From assembly GCF_015832195.1 (NCBI RefSeq), contig NC_052019.1:3209685-3273684 (forward strand): a stretch of DNA of 64,000 bases, read 5' to 3'. Positions 22,227-33,455 of the stretch are shown piece by piece; position 1 is the stretch's first letter, and each line of letters begins with the position of its first letter. This DNA is from Motacilla alba alba (Eukaryota; Chordata; Aves; Passeriformes; Motacillidae). The position numbers and the translations under genes are program-made. A model generated the notes under the pieces. That model made no database searches, was not told where the DNA came from, and saw only the letters and a list, made by a program, of their open reading frames with translations.

Positions 22227-23240
22227 ACCTTGTTCTCCTCTGGGCACTGCTGAGCATGGCTAAGGGACATCCATGTGTTTTCCTGGCTCAGCAGTCTGTC
22301 CGAATCCCAGGAATTCTCTGAGCACAGCCCTGAAGGAGTCGGTGTCTTGTTTGTGATCTCTCACAGAGTGTACACAGCTCTTTCTTCTCAGTCATTTCCG
22401 AGCCAAAAGCTTCTATATCACATCAAAACACACCACTATTGACCCTGCAAGTTCAAAGCCTTCATTTTTTCTCTATTAAGTTCAGTCCTAGTGAGCATGG
22501 TACTGTGAGGGTAATTTCAGCTCCCTTCAGTCCAGAGAAGTGAGGTTGAAAAGAGAGAATGCTGATCAGCCTTAGAGCACTGAATCTGTATGAATTTTGT
22601 CCTGACCACTCTTTTAAACACTGAGCTTTAATCAGGGGAGGATGGTTTTATTGTAATCCTGTAATTCCTTAAATTAAATTTCTGTTTATTTATACTCAGG
22701 TATTTTAAATTCACAGTGACAACAAATTATAAAAGATAAAATATAAAAGGTGGGAATATATCAAAACAAAATGTGATCTTCAAATGTGAAGGTGAAATCT
22801 CAAAATCTGACAACACAGAGTGTTGGTGTTGAGCTGCTTTGCTCTTCCTTTTCATCTTATGCAGCAAAGCAAAATTTCTTCATTCTGGAAGAAAAATTAG
22901 AAAAGAAAAAAGAATAATGCCACATGGTTGTCCTTCTGGAGTCAGACAAGACTCATTTAAAGCAGCTCTGAAACTGGAAGTTTTCTTGAAATATGCTGGT
23001 GCAAGCAGGGAGAGAAAAGTTCTAACTCACTTCAGAAGGGAAAAATCCAGCAAACCATATGTAAATATTATATGTGTTTTACCATATTTTACCTAAATAC
23101 ATTCAAGCAATGACCTAAATTCGTGTGCTGCAAATACACCTTATCGTTTCCTGGCAAGGACTCTCTTTTTGAAAGTGCTCTCCACATCAGAGTATTTTGT
23201 AATGTGCAAATTTTACTAAATAAAGGCATGACCATCAGAT
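22227..23240. other. Unannotated sequence
   Basis: Nothing recognised between the CR1 and the CCTT array. Confidence 0.4.
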
Positions 23241-23444
23241 CCTTCCTTCCTTCCTTCCTTCCTTCCTTCCTTCCTTCCTTCCTTCCTTCCTTCCTTCCTT
23301 CCTTCCTTCCTTCCTTCCTTCCTTCCTTCCTTCCTTCCTTCCTTCCTTCCTTCCTTCCTTCCTTCCTTCCTTCCTTCCTTCCTTCCTTCCTTCCTTCCTT
23401 CCTTCCTTCCTTCCTTCCTTCCTTCCTTCCTTCCTTCCTTCCTT
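23241..23444. repeat. Perfect (CCTT)51 microsatellite
   Basis: 51 uninterrupted CCTT units (204 bp), preceded by a single T and closed by CCC. One strand is all pyrimidine and the other all purine. No unit shows a substitution, which points to recent expansion. The long Phe-Leu-Pro-Ser frame on + and Lys-Glu-Gly-Arg frame on - are artefacts of the repeat. Exact length may be an assembly approximation. Confidence 0.98.
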
Positions 23445-26140
23445 CCCAGAGGGATGCTCAGTGCCGATGTGCTGAGAAAGTCAGCAGAGACTAAAATAAA
23501 ATGTAAGACTGAAAAAGAAAAAGGAAATCCATCCGCACTGACCGGCACAGAAGGAAAACAGAATTTCAGCTGACTGGAGGTCATTGGTCCTTTTGCTACT
23601 TTGTCCAAACATGCAAATAATCTCACCTGAACATGGAAAAAAGTAATTGAAACAGTTTTTTCTGTGTTTTCTGTGCTTCCACATGAAGCAATTTGTCACT
23701 TTGTGTCAGTAAGGTGGAAGCACTGAGTGTTGTCTGTGCTGAAGGAGCAGTGGAGGAGCTCACATCAACCACCAATATAGCATGAAATGTCAGGCAGCCA
23801 CCCAGAATAAATCAAAAAAAGTCACATTATTGGTGACTTTACTGGTATTTAGCCATTGGTACTGTTTTGGCAGTCGCTTTGTGGAGATGGAAGCAGTGAC
23901 TGTGAGCATGTAGGGATAAGTGTCTAAGCAGAATAATCCTCCAAAAACTGATGCAATTATCTCTACCATAATCAGAGCTTTTGAGTAAACCCTACTCTTC
24001 CCTGAACAAAAAGAGATTGGTTAAACATCAGCAGAGGCACATGTAGTGAAGGGAAACATGAAGCTTGTAATTAAATCTGACAGGATGTGAAACTAAGATC
24101 TTCCACTGTACAGTGTTAATAAGGAAATGCTTAAATGAACAGTTAGGTGTGTTCAGAAAAAGGTCTGCAAAGTGGGAGAGAAACTCAATGCAATTCCCAA
24201 GAACAAGGAAAAGACCTGAATGGTTTTCCCTATGTATTCCAGAAGAATCTGGATCAGACAGTGTAGCAGCTCAGAAACTCTTCTGCATTATTATGAGATT
24301 TTAGAAATCCCATGGAAGCCAGGTGATGAATGTATTTATGGCCAGTTCTCTGCAAAAGCAGGTATGGAGCTTACACAGCCAACTATCTGCACTGAATTAA
24401 TTATATAATGAATTAATTATTTTGGATCACAAGCTGTGGGGCTGGAGGACAAGGAAGCCATGAGGAGTCAATGGCTTCTGTTCTCACGGTGAGTATTTCT
24501 CTCCATCAGTATCTCACATTAATATAATTTACCCCATGAAATTTTAGATTCTATTTGCCTCTGTTATCTAGAAAAAAAAAAAAAAAAAAGAAAAGAAAAA
24601 AAGAAGATAATTCATCCTGAAGTTCAACTGTGCTCCCCAGGCCTGGAGCTCCAAAATTCTCACCCTTGGGTCTTTGCTGCCTCTGTGAAGCTCAGCTCAA
24701 AGGCAGAAAAGAAGATAACAGCAACTAAAAATGCCATAATGCAGAAATACATTTCACAGTAGTAAAAAAGAATTTGTCATGTGTAGAGTGATGGCAGGGA
24801 GTCACCCTGTTAATAACACCTACAAATGCTCCTGTTCCCTGAGTTTCACACATCAGCTAATTCTGTTAGTAGGGTGAGTGAAGGGGTCAGAGGGTCTCTG
24901 CTGTTTCCATCTCATCCTGGATCTCTGCTCTGTGACTCAGAAACCTTTACACAAATGCTAAATATGCATTTTCCTGCTCCCCACTCAAATTAGTATCAAA
25001 TACAGTTTAATACATCAAGTAACTCTTATATGGCTGAGTGTCACAGCAGATACTTGGTGCATTTTCCCTACACTTGCTGCAGACTTGAATCTTGGTATGT
25101 GAGCCAGTGACCAGGAAAATCTTCCAGGATCCTGGCAGACTTGAATTCTATAATTAATTGTAGAAATATAATGCTGAACAGGGAATATTTTATGGTACTG
25201 TCTGCACAGTATTTCTTTACATGAAATATGGTGTAAAAATCAGAGCACTCTGCAATACTCAGTGTTCTTAATGTGAACCATTTTCTATGAGGTTTGAAGA
25301 ATTTAGTGCTGATATATACAAGTCCTTGACGGTGAGTTGATATTGATGAGTCTTGTTGACATGAAAGGCAGAAGGAGAGTTCAATAGAAAATGTATCTGT
25401 ACCCCACATAAATGAAAAAAAAAGAATTAAGAAGAGAACAGTAAAGTTGCTATTATTGGCATATTAATAAATATTAAAAAAAGGAATTAGGACAAATTTA
25501 AAGATAGTAATAGTCTGCGATATGAAGAAAAGTTGCCATGTGTCTATTGTAGAATTCACCTTTACTGGAAAAAGAACTGCTTGGTGATAAGCAGTTTCAC
25601 TAAAATACCAGTTATTTAATAATTTTCTTTTTCTAATTCTCTGAAATTGAGAATATCACTGTACTTCCTTCTCTACCCTCTCAAAATTCCCCTTAAGTTA
25701 TGACTTTCTAAGAGTTCAGCTGACTAAATGTTCGAGTGCCTATCCTTTAATTTAAGGTTAATTGGCCCTTGAAACAGCTCACACCAAAAAAATTCATTGC
25801 CTAAATTCCATCTTGTTTTTTGCACGCTTAATTTCAAATCCTGGGCGCCCTGGGGTGCCTTGTGAGGCTGTGTGAGTCACCTGCTCCCCGTGTCTGAGTG
25901 TCCTGGTGCATCCCTAATGGCTGTGTGTGCACAGCAGCTGCTTCTGGGGTGGCTTTTCTGGGGCAAATGCCCTGGGGGATGCACAGAGGAGGCAGCAGGA
26001 TGGGTGTCCATGGAATGTCAGGGGTCTGTCAGCTCTGTGCAAACCCAAAAGTGCCCTTTGACCCTTGGCTTGTGGGAAGTATCTCCAGATCCTTGAGGTT
26101 TTAAAGAAGATTTCTAAAGATTAGTTGATTTAATTAGATT
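23445..26140. other. Unannotated sequence
   Basis: It contains an A-rich run at 24571-24608 and a somewhat GC-richer patch at 25840-26090. Frames up to 113 residues lack domain features. Confidence 0.4.
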
Positions 26141-26477
26141 TATCACTGAAGGGGTACTGGGGACAGCCAAAGGTGACACAGAGACTCCATCATCAGAAGG
26201 CATGAAAAGGCACTTTATTATTAGAAATCTACAGTTCTTATAGAAACAATGGTGGACCTAAGACCTAAGATTGGCTTTTAGGAATCTTCTGTCACACTGT
26301 TGGTGAGCTATGAATAGCACACTCTGGAGAATCATATCTATAAACAATGGTTACAGAAAGAGAGATAATAATTGTTTGAATCCTTTTATCTAAGTTTCTC
26401 ACAACTTCTCACAGCTTCCCAGGAAAATTCTGGGAGAACCATGTCTCTCTCTGTTCAGAGAATATGTGATTACTACA
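26141..26477 (-). mobile_element. Solo LTR (336-bp family), minus copy
   Basis: Its reverse complement starts TGTAGTAATCACATA and ends CCCTTCAGTGATA. It matches the forward copy at 43216-43551 nearly base for base along its length. The reverse poly-A signal lies at 26214-26219. The direct repeat gattta (26137-26142 and 26478-26483) flanks it, overlapping the last two element bases, consistent with a 6-bp target duplication. The 3' end reads ATA, not the usual CA. No internal retroviral genes adjoin. Confidence 0.85.
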
Positions 26478-27377
26478 GATTTATGTCTGTCTTCAGTTGA
26501 GGGAAGGCTTTTAAAGAACTCCATGAACTCATATTATCACTGAATATATAAATTGTATTGATTAGAACTGGTTCCAAATCTTTGTGACTTCACTTTCACT
26601 GGTCTAATGCAATGAAAAATTAATTGAGACAAAAGATTCTTCAATGGGATAGAAGCAATAGGCTCTTCACTCAATTCAATTCAAATTTCATGAGAGTTCC
26701 TTAGTCAAGGCAAATTTATTACATGGAAGGTGAGCAAATAACTACTTAAAACTGTAGAAAAGAGTTACTTTTTTTTTTTCTCAGACAAGCCTTTATATTT
26801 CCAATCCTTAGGTTCATGCAGGCAGAATTCAAGGAAAAAGGAATTGTTAGGAAAAAACTCAAAGACTGGGGATAACAACAGTCAGAACTGCTTATTTTCC
26901 CTCCCTTCCCTAATTTTAGCTGTCATGATTTTTAAGCCTGTTCTGGATTTTAAACCTTGTGCTCCCTCGCTGTGTCCCTGCTCTCCTCTCACACAGTGAA
27001 ACCACCACTTCAGCAGCACTTAGACTTGGCTCCAGGAGACAGCTTTGAAATGCTGCAAGATTAGGAACAAAGAATCCAAATGTTCACTGAAGATTACGTG
27101 ATGGGGAAGGATTCCACCATGACTCAACCTGCATAACTCTTATCACACCACAGGAAAGGATTTCATTCCTAAGATTCCCTCAGCCCCATATTCTCTGGGT
27201 TTCATGCTAACACACCTTTTTACAGCAATGTGAATAGAAAAGGTGTCTGTTAGCAAAGCACAGGAGTGTTCCCTGGACTTGGAGAGTTGTTTTGGCTGGA
27301 TGGAGAGTTTGTTTTAGCGCTTGGACACATCCAACATGAGGGGTGGGGCAAAAATTTCTATGCCACTGCTATGGCAG
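26478..27377. other. Unannotated sequence
   Basis: Nothing recognised between two LTRs. It includes a short T-run near 26770. Confidence 0.4.
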
Positions 27378-27794
27378 TGTCACTGTCATATTTTCTGAAA
27401 AATCTTTGCCCAGGATTCTTCTCCTAGGAAGCTGAGAAGCCTAAGAGAGAAATGAAAACAATAATTATCTGATTGCTTCTCCTGTGTTTGCGGCTTTGGA
27501 ATGTGGTCTGGAGATTGTTTACCAATTGGTCATTGTTTGATTGGTTTCATGTGAATTGTTTTGACTTAATGACCAATCACCATCCAGCTGTGTCAGACTC
27601 TGGAATGGAGTCACGAGTTTTCATTATCATTCTTGTTAAGCCTTCTGATGTATCCTTTCTCTGTTCTTCAGTATAGTTTTAGTATAGCATTCTTTAATAT
27701 CATATATATCATATAATAATAAATTAGCCTTCTAAGAACATGGAGTCAGATTCATTATTCCTCCCTTCATCCTGGGGACCCAGCAAAATCAACA
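27378..27794 (+). mobile_element. Solo LTR (420-bp family), perfect 6-bp target duplication
   Basis: It starts TGTCACTGTCATATTTTC and ends AAAATCAACA. The flanks are tggcag at 27372-27377 and tggcag at 27795-27800, an exact 6-bp duplication as made by ERVK-like integrases. Family members at 43821, 47712 and 55710 share 'gcttctcctgtgtt', 'ggagattgttta' and 'ctgtgtcag' blocks. AATAAA lies at 27718-27723. A frame of 67 residues in it is not a gene. Confidence 0.9.
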
Positions 27795-29089
27795 TGGCAG
27801 CCATGGTCACTGCTTGTTTCCAAGGGGTCCTGTCCTCCCAAAGTCAGCTGTAACCCATCTTTGCCTTGAAATCCCTTTTGCTGTCTCCACAATCCTTCTG
27901 TTTCTGCTCAGAGGAGGAGACTGGAAAATTGAAAACTGGAAATTGGAAAGGCATAAGTTCTGAAGGGAAGGGGTGAGAGCAAATCTGGCATCTTCCTGCA
28001 TACCAAAGATGCACATCTTTACTTTAAACAACACTGTTATAGGTTAAGCAGGACAACAGATAAACCCTTCCAGATTCAGGGAAAAAAAAAATCTTGATTT
28101 TTATTGCTATCAGAAGAGTGACTTAGCTGAAATCAAGATCTGCCTTGACATCTCCACAAAGATGCGAAGAGCAGGACAGGGCTGACCATCTTTGAGCCTC
28201 ATTTTTCTTGTTTCATAACAAATCCTGATGTTTCCACTGTTTCCCAGAGTTTCAGGATGAAAATAGATCCCTAAAACTTTGTGATTTTACCAGGAGGGAG
28301 CCATTGTTTATGCTTCAGCATCACTGCCTACATGAATGACTTCAGAAAGACTTAAACTTCATTAAAAGCAGGAAGGAAAATGTCTTTTTTTTTTTTTTTT
28401 CCACTTAAACCATTTAAACCACATTGCTTTGTGCTTGTTCAGAATTCCACTCTGGCTATGATAATACCCACTGTGACTTTGTCGTGACTCTGAAATGTGA
28501 CTTTATGTTTTTAATTGTGCAAGACTTTAGAGCATTTGGGTAATATCCCTCAACAGGCCTTTTCAACTTTTAAATAGTTCACAGCCCTTTTTCCCCACCT
28601 TTTCCTAAGGACCAGGAATGTGGGCAGACAGCACCCTCTGCAGTGAATGATGAGGAAATGAGAGTTTGATTTCTGCCAGGGAATTTTATTTATATTTGCT
28701 CTATCAATTCCATCTGCTGGGAGCACTCTTCCACACTCTGCTTTTTCAGTGGGTGAGCAAAATAATGGAGTTTGGAGCTGGTGTGAAAGCTGGACAGGGA
28801 ATGGAGCTGGTGGATAAACTGATTTCAAAATATCTCTAGATTCATGGCATGTGCTGTTTCAGGTGTTATTGTCTCGTTTCCTAGGCTATTACTTCTTGTT
28901 TAGAATGACAATCCTGTCTTATGCTACAAAGATGAGATTTGAGATTTTTTTTCTAAGTTGCTGCTTGATGTGAAATTTGTTAAAGGAATCCAGTCAAAGG
29001 ACACATCTCTTGTTGCAGAATTGGGATCTGATCCAGACTCCAGGCAAACTGTGCTGGCACAAATGTGTTCAACCCTGTAGTTACCTTGA
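27795..29089. other. Unannotated sequence
   Basis: T-run at about 28385-28400. No repeat family or gene recognised. Confidence 0.4.
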
Positions 29090-29533
29090 TGCCTTGTGAA
29101 CACTGACCTAGAACAGAGGTTAGACAGAGTCAAAGTGGGGATTTATTAGAAGGCCTCAATGGATGCACCTTGGGCAGCACAAGAGCCCAGCCAGGACTAC
29201 ACCTAAGATGAACCAAAATGGTCACAAAATGCACGACCGGTCACGGGGTCTCTCACTTTGATCAGTTCTGCTCCATTTGCATAGTGGAGTTCATTGTCCT
29301 ATTCCAGCTTTAGCCCATGCAGTCCCATCCTTCTTGTTTTTCTCTCTTCAGCCCACGTTGTTGGTGCTCTTGGGCTGAGATTTGGATCCTTTGTCCTTGG
29401 TCCCCAGCTAGAGAAGGAATTGTTTTGTCTCCCTGCTCTGTGCAGAGAGCTCACCATGCCCTCATATGAAGCTCAGAACTACACACTAAAGCAGCACAGA
29501 ACCTGAAAAATATAAAAGCCAAAACCTGAGGCA
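29090..29533 (-). mobile_element. Solo LTR, ~444 bp, separate family
   Basis: The minus strand starts TGCCTCAGGTTTTGGC at 29533, soon followed by a TATA-like 'ttttatatttttcagg'. It carries AATAAA (29142-29147 in reverse) near its 3' end and can end in GGCA at 29090. I recognise this as a songbird-type LTR layout. No clean target duplication was found, so the low-coordinate boundary may be off by tens of bases. The element is present once in the window. Confidence 0.65.
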
Positions 29534-29589
29534 TCCTACTCATATTTCCTACCAACAAGGAGTAGGAAATCCCCACTTTTGTAGAAGTG

Positions 29590-29704
29590 TTCCCGGCCAG
29601 GTTGGATGGGGCTTGGAGTAACCAAGTCTAGTGGAAGGTGTCCCTGCCCGTGACAACAAGATGGTTTTTAAGGTCCCTTCCAACCCAAACTATTCTATGA
29701 CTCA
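29590..29704 (+). mobile_element. CR1 LINE 3' terminus
   Basis: It runs 'ggttggatggggcttggag', 'tctagtggaaggtgtccctg', 'aaggtcccttccaaccc', then 'aaactattctatgactca'. This is the last ~115 bp of CR1 in forward orientation, with the closing octamer repeats worn. Confidence 0.88.
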
Positions 29705-32700
29705 ATGTTAGAACATGAGAAAATTTGGGAAATACACAATAAATTCTATTTTCTGCTCTTTGAAAAAATGTTTTGGCTTCCAAATCTTTTCCACGATAGT
29801 TTTCAGGCTTTCCAAAATATTCTGGTTTAAAGTTCATAGAGATGTCTAATTTCATTGAGACTAGGTCAATCCTGGTCAAAATTAGATTAATAATGGTTTT
29901 ATCTGGTGGGTTTTTTACTTGTGGAATGCTAGCACTTCCTCATAACTAAAAGCATGTTGGAAATGTGGGTTATTCCTCTTGGATCTGAAGTTTGGTTGAA
30001 CAGTAGGAGATAGAAAAAAATGTGGTTTAATGTCCCTTGCTTTATATAGCCATGTGTAAAATTTTATAGTTTAGTAGGTTTGACTCAAGTTATGACCTGA
30101 CACAGAGAATAAAATAAAATTATTCACTCTCAGTGTTTCTCCTCACTCTACCCAAATTTATATAAGGCCAAAGGAGCACCCACCCCTGAATGTGGGAGGT
30201 GAAGGGTGTTGCAAGAGGTACAGAAAAATTTCTCCTCCAGCCTTCTAAGCTTCTGAGCAATTTGATATTTAAAGCAATTATTTACCAAGGTCAATCAATG
30301 AGAAAAATCTACTAGAGGATTTTTTTAAATTGGTTTTTGGTTTGCTTGCTTGAGGTTGATTTTATTTCATTGCCATTGTTGGTTGAAGAAATCCAGAGTG
30401 ATTGCTCCACTCATCAAGCAAATTCTTCTAGTCTTTTTCTTTACACAGCCCTTGAAAAGACTGAGGGATGCTGATGACCACTTCAAGACCCTCAAAAAAA
30501 ATTCTGCAAATACTGCAAGTTCTTCTTTACTACATTGCAATGAAGAAGCTGGTTTTAGTTGACTGAAAATATCCCAATGATCACAGCTAAACATGGAGGG
30601 AAATAACTGGATTTCACTGTGCTTTCATGTTCTGAATGACAGTCACCATGCCTTTGGATGATCTCACATTTATTTCTGGGTAAGGTGTGGGTGAAGGCTG
30701 TTACAAGGTCAAGGAATGATCCCAGTGTAGGTGGAAACACTTCAGACTGGAGAACAGGGTGCCACTCAATATTACATGGAAGGAAAAGCCCTCCAAGGAA
30801 AATCTTAAAGCAACCTTATTTACTTGCTGTTGAAATGTGTAAAAGCAAAATTCTTTTCCCTGGTTTTGCTCTGATGAGTCATTGTAGAGAAAAAGAAATG
30901 TCACTCACATATTAAAAGGGACAAACATCACCTGGTACAATTTTGCCAGGCTGCTCAGACTTGCAAATACTGCTGGTGGACAAAGCAAGAAAGCATCATG
31001 AGCAAAATCCAAGAGCAGGTTCCAGAGGCATTTCTGCTTAAAATCCTCTGTAAGGTGGATTTTAGAATCTAAAATAATGATAATGGTGTTGAAATCCTTT
31101 GTAAAGTGCTCAGTGATTTTCTGGACAAAAGGGATATACAAGCTAGATGATGATGATGATGATGATTATTAAGGAATTAATAATCTTATTCTGTAGCTGT
31201 TGAGTACATCAAATGGCTACTAAAATCATTATTTCAGCATGTAAATTTCTGTAAAATGTTGATATTTTCTATTCAAAAGCTAAGAGCTTTTCCTGTTGTA
31301 CTTCTCTTTGTCACTTTCACCTCCCTATGCTTGCTCCCATATGTACGTATTTTATTTTCCTCAAGATTTGGAGTAGCTTTACCACCACCACGTTGTTCTT
31401 TGGGTCCTTTCATTCTCAGCAATCTTTGTCTTGTTTGGGGTAAAGCTCTGGGAAAAAAATTGAGTTGTAAAGCAATGTTTAGGTGAATTTCCATGAGCTG
31501 CAGCTGGGCATGGAACACCTTCCAGTATGGAGGACTCCCCGAGATAAAACTAAAGGAATGTTTCCCTGCAATGGATTTCAGTAACTAATGAAGTAACACA
31601 AGTGCCCTTACAATTTATAGCCTTGGTCTTCTAGGTTGCTTTGATTTCTGCCAGTTTCTTTTTCAGTTCCTTCCCTTTTGGTTCCAAAGAGATGGACATT
31701 TCTGTACTTTTTCTCCTAGAAAGATTTTACTCCATTCCTAAAATCATCATGTTCCCCTGACCCTCAGTAGTGGTTTCCAACTGGGAACTGGCAGGATGGC
31801 TCACTCTGGTATCAATACTGCAGTGTTTGTTCATAATCATTTATATCATTATATATGTTCTGGAATAGAACTTGCTGTGGAGGAAAGAGAGGTACAGCCT
31901 CCTATGGGGAATATCAGCTCCCAGAATCTCATGTAAATATTGCAGCAAAACAGTTTTTTTAGTGTCCTAAAGCCTTCCTCACATATTTTCTTTCAATAAA
32001 ACCCCCCCCAAACCTCAAAATGTAATTGAAGGAAGATGACAGAATGTGTGTAACAGTAACACTGCCTGGATCCCCCAGACAAACTGAGACACATCCACAA
32101 CGTAAACCTCTGCTTTAGGCTTGAAGATGGTGTTTGCCTCAAATTTTAGACACTACCCATGACACAAAGGTTCCAGAAGTCTTTTGTCCAGGATTTTATC
32201 TCCTTCTTGTAGCCCAAGAAATCAACCCATGACCATACCAAGAGTAGAGGAGGCAGATGTTACTGAGGGTAGAAGTGACCTGCTCATCATCCCAAAGACA
32301 AGAAAAGATTCAGTCTACCATCTGAGGTCCATTTTTGGGAATTATCTTTTTATCTCATGCTTTTGCATGGGTAAGATAAGCATTTCCATACCTGGAGTAT
32401 TTGAGCACGTGCCATCTGCTACATAGAAATGTGGAAATGAGACTCAAAACTATGAAAAATATCTAGATTTATATCAAGCCTGAGGACTGTGCTGCTGTGC
32501 TTGGGCACTGTCTGCCCTTGAAGGAAATATGGAGCTACACAGCTTAAGCAAAATATTGTGTGTGATTCTTCTCTATAAGATCCTCCCTCATAAAACTTAG
32601 GACCTTAGTTCAGATACAAGAGAATTAGGCTTTAAAATCCTGTATGGTTTTAAATGCTCCATTCTGCCCTATCCTGAGTGAAACAGGCAGGATCACACAC

Positions 32701-33295
32701 TTCCTGCATTTTAATATGAATTTCAAATAGCTGCATTGAAATTCTTAAGGGAGCAGAACACCCAGTGACCACTCTGGGTGTTATGGACTCGTTTTCCAGC
32801 ATTGATGATCTCCTCCTTGCTCCTTCATTTACTCTGCCTATCAATTAGGCTGGTATTGTTCTGGAAGTCACTGTAATTGGCAGGTTGTGCAGACACAGCT
32901 GACAGCCACTACACAGAAAGGTGGGGGAGGATGAATACATTTAAATACATCTGCATAGTGAAAATGAGCCCCTAACAATAGCAAATACAGACAGCCTTAA
33001 AATAATTTTGAAAATACATCACAGTCCAGGAGAACAGCTCAAAGTATCCTGCTGATTGCAATCTGGGAGGCTCAGAAGGAGATAAGTGTTCAGCAGCTCT
33101 GGATGCAGAGAAATTTGGGTGTCTTTGGCTTCTTATCTATCAAACACATTTTGAATGATTCTGTGCTGGGCAGTTCTGCTGCTATTTCTGAAAGGATATA
33201 AGCAAGGTTGAGCACTCAGGTTGATTTTGGTGTCTTAGGTCCTGTGTGTGAAGTGGGAGCATTATTGCAGTAGTGATCTCTGCTCTCTGATTACC
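29705..33295. other. Unannotated sequence
   Basis: Apart from a (GAT)7 run at 31146-31166, no repeat or gene was recognised in these 3.6 kb. Confidence 0.4.
31146..31166. repeat. (GAT)7 microsatellite
   Basis: Seven perfect GAT units. Confidence 0.95.
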
Positions 33296-33455
33296 AGTGA
33301 CAGGACCTGAGGGAAGGGCTGGAGCTGTGTCAGGGAAGGTTTAGGTTGGATATCAGGAAAAGTTTCTTCACTCAGAAGGTGCTTGGGCGCTGGAAGAGGC
33401 TACCAGGGAAGCTGTCATGGTTCCAAGCCTGACAGATCTCAAGGAGCATTTAGTG
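33296..33455 (+). mobile_element. CR1 LINE internal 3' fragment
   Basis: Forward CR1 words occur in order: 'gtttaggttggatatcagg', 'tttcttcactcagaaggt', 'ctggaagaggctaccaggg', 'ccaagcctgacagatctcaa', 'ggagcattta'. It lacks the terminal octamer tail, so it is truncated at both ends. Confidence 0.8.

Noticed and set aside
23123..23626. Long frames encoding Phe-Leu-Pro-Ser or Lys-Glu-Gly-Arg repeats
   Set aside because: They are direct translations of the CCTT microsatellite.
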